Assembly: GCF_900021175.1 (NCBI RefSeq)
Contig: NZ_FCOP01000011.1
Span: 1,081,946-1,145,945 of the forward strand
Reading direction: 5' to 3'
Source: Pseudenterobacter timonensis
GTDB lineage: Bacteria > Pseudomonadota > Gammaproteobacteria > Enterobacterales > Enterobacteriaceae
DNA length: 64,000 nt
A program made the position numbers and the translations under genes. Under the pieces are notes generated by a model that ran no database searches, was not told the DNA's origin, and worked only from the letters and a program-made list of their open reading frames with translations. Below are positions 58,676 through 64,000 of the stretch, piece by piece; the first letter of the stretch is position 1; every line of letters begins with the position of its first letter.

Positions 58676-59487
58676 CGCCTCTCCCAGGCGGCGGCCCCTG
58701 CGGCGCTCACCTTGATGCCGATTTCGCGATAGACGCCATGGGCGGAGGCGATTGCCCAGGCGGAACGCAGCGGCAGGCCGTTCAGCCCGGCGCGGGCGGA
58801 GGCGTAATAGGGCTCCGCCTCGGCCACCAGTCGTTGCGCCAGCCGGGCGAGGTTTTCCCGCTTCGCGGGATCGGCAATCTCAGCGGCGCTCATCTGCTCT
58901 TCCGCCAGCCAGCTGGCGGGCAGATAGCAGCGTCCGGCGCGGGCGTCGTCCACCAGATCCCGGGCGATATTGGTCAGCTGAAACGCCAGCCCTAAGTCGC
59001 AGGCGCGATCCAGCACCGCCTCATCGCGTACTCCCATCACCCGCGCCATCATCAGCCCCACCACGCCCGCCACGTGATAGCAGTAGCGCAGCGTGTCGGC
59101 GAAGGTCTCGTAGCGGGTGTCGCGCACGTCCATGGCGAACCCTTCCAGATGGTCGAAAGCCAGCCGGGGAGAGATGGCGTGGCGGGTGGCGACCTCCTGA
59201 AAGGCGGCAAAGGCGGGTTCGTGCATCGGCGCGCCCGAACAGGCGAGCCGCGTCTTCTCTTCCAGCTGCGCTAGGCGCTGCTGCGGGCTGCCGCGCGGGG
59301 TGTCCCGGGAGGTAAACCCCATCTCCTGCCCGTCGATCACGTCGTCGCAGTGCCGGCACCAGGCGTAAAGCATCAGCACGCTGCGCCGGGTGGCGGGATC
59401 GAAGAGAGAGGCGGCGGCGGCAAAGCTTTTTGAGCCGACGGTGATGCTCTCCCGCGCGTGGTTCATCAGCGCCTCTTTTTTCAGCAT
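58486..59487 (-). CDS. crtB: Phytoene synthase CrtB
   Basis: A 333-residue enzyme that joins two geranylgeranyl diphosphates into phytoene. The two Asp-rich motifs binding the diphosphate-Mg are HCDDVID (near residue 47) and NIARDLVDDA (near 175). The sequence YAWCRHCDDVIDG and the DHLEGFAMDVR block match Pantoea CrtB. The C-terminus is about 25 residues longer than in Pantoea (309), with a Pro/Ala/Arg-rich tail antisense to crtZ. The ATG at 59487 follows GGAGGCGCT and overlaps the crtI stop by seven bases. It is the last gene of the operon. Confidence 0.96.
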   Translation of the reverse strand: MLKKEALMNHARESITVGSKSFAAAASLFDPATRRSVLMLYAWCRHCDDVIDGQEMGFTSRDTPRGSPQQRLAQLEEKTRLACSGAPMHEPAFAAFQEVATRHAISPRLAFDHLEGFAMDVRDTRYETFADTLRYCYHVAGVVGLMMARVMGVRDEAVLDRACDLGLAFQLTNIARDLVDDARAGRCYLPASWLAEEQMSAAEIADPAKRENLARLAQRLVAEAEPYYASARAGLNGLPLRSAWAIASAHGVYREIGIKVSAAGAAAWERRQGTRRLEKLGLLVKGAGVAVSSRVGTPAPRPPPAASLAAPFPRALSALRARSVAWSAATGGV

Positions 59488-60959
59488 AGCGCCTCCAGCA
59501 TCAGTCCGGCGGTGGCTCTGGCGGAGCCAATGACGCCGGGAATACCCGCCCCCGGATGGGTTCCCGCCCCCACGAGGTAGAGATTACTGATTTGGCTGTC
59601 GCGGTTATGCGGCCGGAACCAGGCGCTCTGGCGCAGGATGGGCTCGATGGAAAAGGCCGATCCCAGGTGCGCGCCGAGCTGGTCGCGAAAATCGAACGGG
59701 GTAAAGAGACGGTGCGTCACCAGCTGGCTGCGCAGGCCCGGCATATAGCGCGCCTCCAGGTAGTCGAAAATGCGATCCCGCAGACGCGGCCCTTCGACCG
59801 TCCAGTCGAGATCGGCGGTCCCCAGATGAGGGACCGGGGCCAGCACGTAAAAGCTGCCGCACCCCGGCGGGGCGAGGGAGGGATCGGTAACGCAGGGGGC
59901 GTGCAGATAGAGCGAAAAGTCATCTGCCAGCCGGTTGCCGTGAAAAATCTCCTCGATCAGTTCCTGATAGCGCGGTCCGAAGCAGACGGTATGGTGTGCC
60001 AGCTGCGGGTGGGGGTGGTTCAGGCCGAAGTAGAGCACAAACAGGGAGTTACTCATCCGCTTGCGCTTAAGCGAGGCGGCGCGGGCAACGCCCGTCGGGT
60101 GATGGCCCAGCAGCCGCTCGTAGGTGTGAACCACGTCGGCATTAGAGGCAACCGCCCGACAGGGAATGCGTCGTCCATCCTTAAGCTGTACGGCGTCAAT
60201 CTGTGAGCCGGTGGTCTCCAGCCGGGTGACCTCCGCGTTCAGCGCCAGCTCGCCGCCGAGATCCTCAAAGAGCTTAACCATCCCCGCTACCAGCGCTCCG
60301 GTGCCGCCGCGGGCAAACCAGACCCCCCATTCGCGCTCCAGGGCGTGGATCAGCGTATAGATGGAGGAGGTGGCGAACGGGTTGCCACCCACCAGCAGCG
60401 AATGGAAAGAGAACGCCTGGCGCAGCTGTTCGTTCTCAATAAATTGCGACACCATGCTGTAGACGCTGCGCCACGCCTGTAGTCGCGCCAGCTGCGGCCC
60501 GGCGCGAACCATATCGCGAAACGATAAAAAAGGCACCGTACCGAGCTTCAGGTAGCCCTCTTTAAATACCGCCCGGGAATAGGCGTAAAAGCGGCGGTAG
60601 CCCTCCACGTCGCGCGGGTTAAAGCGCGCGATCTGCGCCTCCAGCCGCGCCTGAACATTGTCGTAGTCAAAGACCTGGCCATCTTCCCAGCAGAGGCGAT
60701 AGAAGGGGGTGACCGGCAGCAGATCCACGTAATCCGCCATCCTTTTGCCCGCCAGGGTAAACAGCTCCTCGATGGCGGTGGGATCGGTGATCACCGTGGG
60801 ACCCGCGTCAAAGGTAAAGCCCTGGTCCTGATAGACGTAGGCGCGTCCGCCCGGCTTGTCGCGCTGCTCCAGCAGCAGGGTGGGAATACCGTTGGCCTGT
60901 AGCCGGATGGCTAAGGCCAGGCCGCCGAAACCGGCGCCAATTACAACCGTTTTATCCAT
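59481..60959 (-). CDS. crtI: Phytoene desaturase CrtI
   Basis: A 492-residue FAD enzyme, the usual bacterial CrtI length, that desaturates phytoene to lycopene in four steps. The dinucleotide-binding motif VIGAGFGGLALAIRLQ lies at residues 5-20 and the FDAGPTVITDPTAIEELF segment near residue 50. The C-terminal NLYLVGAGTHPGAGIPGVIGSARATA signature is intact. It is membrane-associated. It overlaps crtY by eight bases upstream and crtB by seven downstream, so all are translated from one message. Confidence 0.97.
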   Translation of the reverse strand: MDKTVVIGAGFGGLALAIRLQANGIPTLLLEQRDKPGGRAYVYQDQGFTFDAGPTVITDPTAIEELFTLAGKRMADYVDLLPVTPFYRLCWEDGQVFDYDNVQARLEAQIARFNPRDVEGYRRFYAYSRAVFKEGYLKLGTVPFLSFRDMVRAGPQLARLQAWRSVYSMVSQFIENEQLRQAFSFHSLLVGGNPFATSSIYTLIHALEREWGVWFARGGTGALVAGMVKLFEDLGGELALNAEVTRLETTGSQIDAVQLKDGRRIPCRAVASNADVVHTYERLLGHHPTGVARAASLKRKRMSNSLFVLYFGLNHPHPQLAHHTVCFGPRYQELIEEIFHGNRLADDFSLYLHAPCVTDPSLAPPGCGSFYVLAPVPHLGTADLDWTVEGPRLRDRIFDYLEARYMPGLRSQLVTHRLFTPFDFRDQLGAHLGSAFSIEPILRQSAWFRPHNRDSQISNLYLVGAGTHPGAGIPGVIGSARATAGLMLEALC

Positions 60960-62130
60960 GTTTAAATGCTCGCAACCGGGAAGTCTGTTTCAGTGCGGCG
61001 AGGATCGCTTCGCCGGGCGGCACCGGTGGCTTGCCCGCGAGGATCCTCACCCTGTCGGCAAGCGTAGGCTGACCGGCGTAAAAGCGGGCTATCAGCCCGT
61101 CGTTGAGGGCGTAAAAGCGTTGCATTACCCGCCAGCGGTTTTCCGGCTGCCCGGCGAGAAAGAGCATGCGGTTGAGCAGCCGGAAAAAGCGCTGCTCCCG
61201 CCACTGCTGCCGGGCGAAGCCGTGAATCAGCGGAAAGAGGGCGGCGGCGCGCAGATCGGGCTGCCCGGCGATGGCCTCCGCCAGCCTGACGGCCAGCGGC
61301 AGGGAGTAACCGGTGGTGGCGTGAAAAAGCCCGGCGCGCAGGCCGCTGCACGGCTGGCGGCGCTGTGCCGCCCAGAAGGCGCGATGCTCGCCCGCCAGCA
61401 TAATCGGCAGGATCCCCTCCTCCTCCCGCAGTAAAGTCTCCAGCTGCCACCCCTGCTCACCGGCATACGCCTGGATCTGCCGTCGCGCCCGATCGTTGTC
61501 AAAGGTGGCGCGGTCCACATAGCTGGTATCTTCTATCAGCAGCTCGGTGGGGGAGAAGGGGAGGGTATAGACGAAGCGATAGCCCTGCTGCTGGTCAACC
61601 GTCGCATCCATCAGGATCGGCTGTGCCAGGCCGTGCGGCTGCCGCAGCCGCCAGAGCTGGCCCAGAAACGCCTGCGCCCCGGTGGTGAGGCGGACATCGG
61701 GACGGTAGCCCCGCCCGTCAATCACCGCGCCTGCGGTCAGGATCTGGCCATTGACGAGCGTCACAGTTTGCGGAGAAAGCGTTGCCACCTCAGCAGAAGT
61801 CAGTAGACTCCCTCCCAGCATGTTCGCAAGCGCGTCGGCAAAATGTTCTGAAATTATACTGAGATAGCCGCCGCTGAGCGTGCGGGTAAAGGCGGGGAAA
61901 CGCACCTCGTAGCCGGGCCAGCGGTAAGAGACCAGCGGCGCAATCCAGGCGTGTTGTTCGGGTGTCAGATCGGCCTGGTGGAAGGACCAGGTATGGTTTC
62001 CCCCCGCTTTTTCTCCCGCCTCCAGCAGCAGCACCCGCAGGTCGGGGCGACGCTGGCGGAGATGCCAGGCGATCAGGCCGTTCGCCAGCCCGCCGCCCAC
62101 CAGAATCAGATCCCACTCTCTGTTTACCAT
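60952..62130 (-). CDS. crtY: Lycopene beta-cyclase CrtY
   Basis: A 392-residue cyclase (382 in Pantoea) that closes both ends of lycopene to give beta-carotene. The N-terminal DLILVGGGLANGLIAWHL is the nucleotide-binding motif, and GGNHTWSFH, the YRFVYTLPFSPTELLIEDT block and LRAGLFHATTGYSLPLAV are family signatures. I chose MVNREWDL (62130), with GGGGAG upstream, by comparison with Pantoea. An in-frame ATG at 62196 overlaps the crtX stop, also has GGGG before it, and would add 22 residues. GC content is high throughout the cluster. Confidence 0.94.
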   Translation of the reverse strand: MVNREWDLILVGGGLANGLIAWHLRQRRPDLRVLLLEAGEKAGGNHTWSFHQADLTPEQHAWIAPLVSYRWPGYEVRFPAFTRTLSGGYLSIISEHFADALANMLGGSLLTSAEVATLSPQTVTLVNGQILTAGAVIDGRGYRPDVRLTTGAQAFLGQLWRLRQPHGLAQPILMDATVDQQQGYRFVYTLPFSPTELLIEDTSYVDRATFDNDRARRQIQAYAGEQGWQLETLLREEEGILPIMLAGEHRAFWAAQRRQPCSGLRAGLFHATTGYSLPLAVRLAEAIAGQPDLRAAALFPLIHGFARQQWREQRFFRLLNRMLFLAGQPENRWRVMQRFYALNDGLIARFYAGQPTLADRVRILAGKPPVPPGEAILAALKQTSRLRAFKHG

Positions 62131-62189
62131 CGTAAACTCCCCGCTGGCCGGGCTGTTCAGTTCACTAAACATCCCTGTTGGCCTGTTGT

Positions 62190-63443
62190 TTAGCATATTG
62201 AACCCCTGACGACCGGCTGGCGCGTCTCCAGCGCCTGCTCCACGATAACCGCTCCCCGCGCCGCGCCACCGGCACGCTCCAGCTCCGCCCGCAGCGGCAG
62301 CAGGCGGTGACGATACTCCTCATCGGAAAGCAGATCGTACAGGCTTTCGGCAAACGCATCGTGACCGGCAAAACGCGACAGACGCCGCCCGATGCCGCAA
62401 TATTCCACCCGCGCGGCGACGCCGGGCTGGTCAAAGGCGAGCGGGACGGCAAGCACCGGCGTGGCGGTAGCGATAGCATCCATCACCGTGTTCAGCCCCG
62501 CGTGGGTAATCACCACGCTGGCGCGCCGCAGCACGGCGGGCTGATCGGCAAAGTCCACCGTACGGGCACCGTCGTCCCGCAGACGGGCAGTCTGATGCAC
62601 GTTAAGCCCTCCGCAGTGTGCAATCAGCAGGCGGATGCCGGTTTGCTGGCAGGCGCGGGCGATAGTGCGAAACAGGCGAAAGCGATGCCCCTGCAGCGTG
62701 CCCAGGGAGGCGAACGCCAGCGGCTGCTTTTCGCCCAGAGGCGGTAGCACCGCGGCGCGCAGCGGGCCCACGGCGTGAAAGCAGTCGGGAAGGCGGCGGG
62801 GAAAATCAAAGCCCGGCAGCGTCTGGGCCACCTGTGCCAGGGGAGAGAGGCAATCCTGCAGGCCCCGGCGCTCCCCCAGACCGAAGGCGCGGGCGTGGCG
62901 GGCGATAACCGCACCGTGGCTGCGCATCAGCCAGTCGTAAATTCTGGTGCTGGTCTGGTACCGTTTGCGGCTGCGCACATCCGTACCATAGCTGAAGGGC
63001 ATTACCGCCAGCGGCAGCGTCTCGTCACGGTTAACCGGCAGCGCGCAGGCCACCGAGACAAAGGGCAGCCCCATCGCCTCGGCCACCAGCCCGCCCGCCG
63101 CCTCCATCTGATCGGCAATCACGCCATCAATGCCCGCCCGGGCAAACGCCGCGGGCAGTTCGCGACAGAGCGTATCGGTAGTCTGCGCCAGATGGTCAAT
63201 CAGCCGGAACATCCCGGTGCCTGCGGGGTGCGCCATCAGGCGAAGGGTGTGCGCCAGCGGCGGCGAGCGCTCCTCGTCACCCACGGCGATAAACCCCGAG
63301 CGGGGATCGCGAAGCAGCGTTCGCGCCTGCGCCTGCTGGAAAAAGGTAATACGATGCCCGCGCGCCAGCAGCGGCTGAGCCAGCGCCTCTAACGCCCGTA
63401 CGTGGCTGTATAAGGGGGGCGCAATAATCGCATAATGACTCAT
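62190..63443 (-). CDS. crtX: Zeaxanthin glucosyltransferase CrtX
   Basis: A 417-residue GT1-family enzyme that adds glucose from UDP-glucose to the hydroxyls of zeaxanthin. The N-terminal [21 protein letters not shown] is the acceptor-side start. The GT1 donor-binding signature appears near residues 280-350, with [22 protein letters not shown]. Length is slightly under Pantoea CrtX (431). The ATG at 63443 overlaps the idi stop by four bases (ATGA), showing coupling. Its presence predicts zeaxanthin mono- and diglucosides as end products. Confidence 0.95.
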   Translation of the reverse strand: MSHYAIIAPPLYSHVRALEALAQPLLARGHRITFFQQAQARTLLRDPRSGFIAVGDEERSPPLAHTLRLMAHPAGTGMFRLIDHLAQTTDTLCRELPAAFARAGIDGVIADQMEAAGGLVAEAMGLPFVSVACALPVNRDETLPLAVMPFSYGTDVRSRKRYQTSTRIYDWLMRSHGAVIARHARAFGLGERRGLQDCLSPLAQVAQTLPGFDFPRRLPDCFHAVGPLRAAVLPPLGEKQPLAFASLGTLQGHRFRLFRTIARACQQTGIRLLIAHCGGLNVHQTARLRDDGARTVDFADQPAVLRRASVVITHAGLNTVMDAIATATPVLAVPLAFDQPGVAARVEYCGIGRRLSRFAGHDAFAESLYDLLSDEEYRHRLLPLRAELERAGGAARGAVIVEQALETRQPVVRGSIC

Positions 63444-64000
63444 TCGACCCGTTCCAGCCTCGCCTGACGCAGCGCGCGCAGATCTGTGCTGCCGGTACAA
63501 AAACAGGCCACGCGCAGCTGCGCGATCAGCGTTTCGAAATGGGTAATCACCGCCTCGCTGGAGTGCAGGGCACTCTGCAGTACGCCCGCCGCCTGGCCAA
63601 CGAGCGTGGCCCCCAGACGCAGCGCCTTGGCCACGTCGATACCGTCGGCGATACCGCCCGACGCGATAAGCGGCAGCTGCGGCAGCGCCTGGTGCAGATC
63701 CGCCAGCGCCCTGGCGGTGGGGATACCCCAGCCGGAGAAGGCCATCGCCACCGCGCGGGCCTGCGGCTCAGGTGCGCGTGCCGCCTCGATGGCCGCCCAG
63801 CTGGTGCCGCCCGCACCTGCCACGTCGAGCATGGCAACGCCGACATCGACAAGACGGCGCGCCACCGGCACCGACAGCCCGCCGCCCACCTCTTTCACTA
63901 CCACCGGCACCGGCAGGGCCTGCACCGTTTTGCCGATCGCCTGCAGCACCCCTCGCCAGTCACGATCCCCTTCGTGTTGCAGCGCCTCCTGCAACGGGTT
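63440..64000 (-). CDS. idi: Type 2 isopentenyl-diphosphate isomerase, C-terminal part
   Basis: An open frame enters from the right edge, so the N-terminus is missing. The visible 187 residues carry the FMN/TIM-barrel features of the type 2 isomerase (Fni): [36 protein letters not shown] and [16 protein letters not shown]. It interconverts isopentenyl and dimethylallyl diphosphate, feeding geranylgeranyl diphosphate to CrtB. It precedes crtX in the operon, as in Pantoea and related crt clusters, where crtE lies further upstream. It is unrelated to the type 1 Idi of E. coli. Confidence 0.94.
   Translation of the reverse strand, partial: NPLQEALQHEGDRDWRGVLQAIGKTVQALPVPVVVKEVGGGLSVPVARRLVDVGVAMLDVAGAGGTSWAAIEAARAPEPQARAVAMAFSGWGIPTARALADLHQALPQLPLIASGGIADGIDVAKALRLGATLVGQAAGVLQSALHSSEAVITHFETLIAQLRVACFCTGSTDLRALRQARLERVE

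Overview
The window is a stretch of enterobacterial chromosome, GC-rich and densely coded. Most of it follows the gene order of Escherichia coli around rlmF-ybiO-glnQPH-dps-rhtA-ompX through moeA-iaaA-gsi-rimO-dacC-deoR to mdfA-ybjI-ybjJ-rcdA. Most proteins match their E. coli counterparts closely in length and sequence. A carotenoid (zeaxanthin diglucoside type) cluster at the right end points to a yellow-pigmented Enterobacteriaceae related to Cronobacter, Pseudescherichia or similar genera. The species cannot be fixed from this sequence alone.

Layout from left to right. 1-2705: the 3' end of rlmF and convergent ybiO. 2863-4707: an AT-rich inserted restriction-modification pair very close to EcoRI, wedged between ybiO and glnQ. 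4893-13843: glnHPQ, dps, rhtA, ompX, opgE, mntS, mntR and ybiR in E. coli order. 13946-18128: an extra three-gene efflux operon (HlyD-type adaptor, 14-TM pump, outer-membrane channel) between ybiR and ldtB. 18194-20931: ldtB and ybiT. 20996-26031: an extra sugar locus (GH31 glycosidase, ACS-family transporter, divergent LacI-type regulator) between ybiT and ybiU. 26028-32524: ybiU, ybiV, ybiW-ybiY and fsaA, whose promoter regions share a 13-14 bp partial inverted repeat. 32756-41197: moeBA, iaaA and the gsiABCD glutathione importer. 41438-47555: rimO, bssR, yliI, gstB, dacC and deoR. 47623-52429: two PAP2 phosphatases behind a PmrA/BasR-type box, mdfA, ybjI and ybjJ. 52502-57982: rcdA, then an accessory block with a DHA2 exporter, two LysR regulators and a UbiD-type decarboxylase. 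58073-64000: crtZ convergent with idi-crtX-crtY-crtI-crtB; idi is cut by the window edge and crtE is presumably beyond it.

How the parts work together. The core genes cover glutamine and glutathione import, molybdopterin assembly, manganese control, envelope maintenance (LdtB, DacC, OpgE, YbjG) and stress protection (Dps). The accessory blocks supply DNA restriction, drug or toxic-compound export, use of an unidentified glycoside, decarboxylation of an aromatic or unsaturated acid, and membrane carotenoids. REP/BIME palindromes sit in many of the gaps, including a 4 x 55 bp array between fsaA and moeB.
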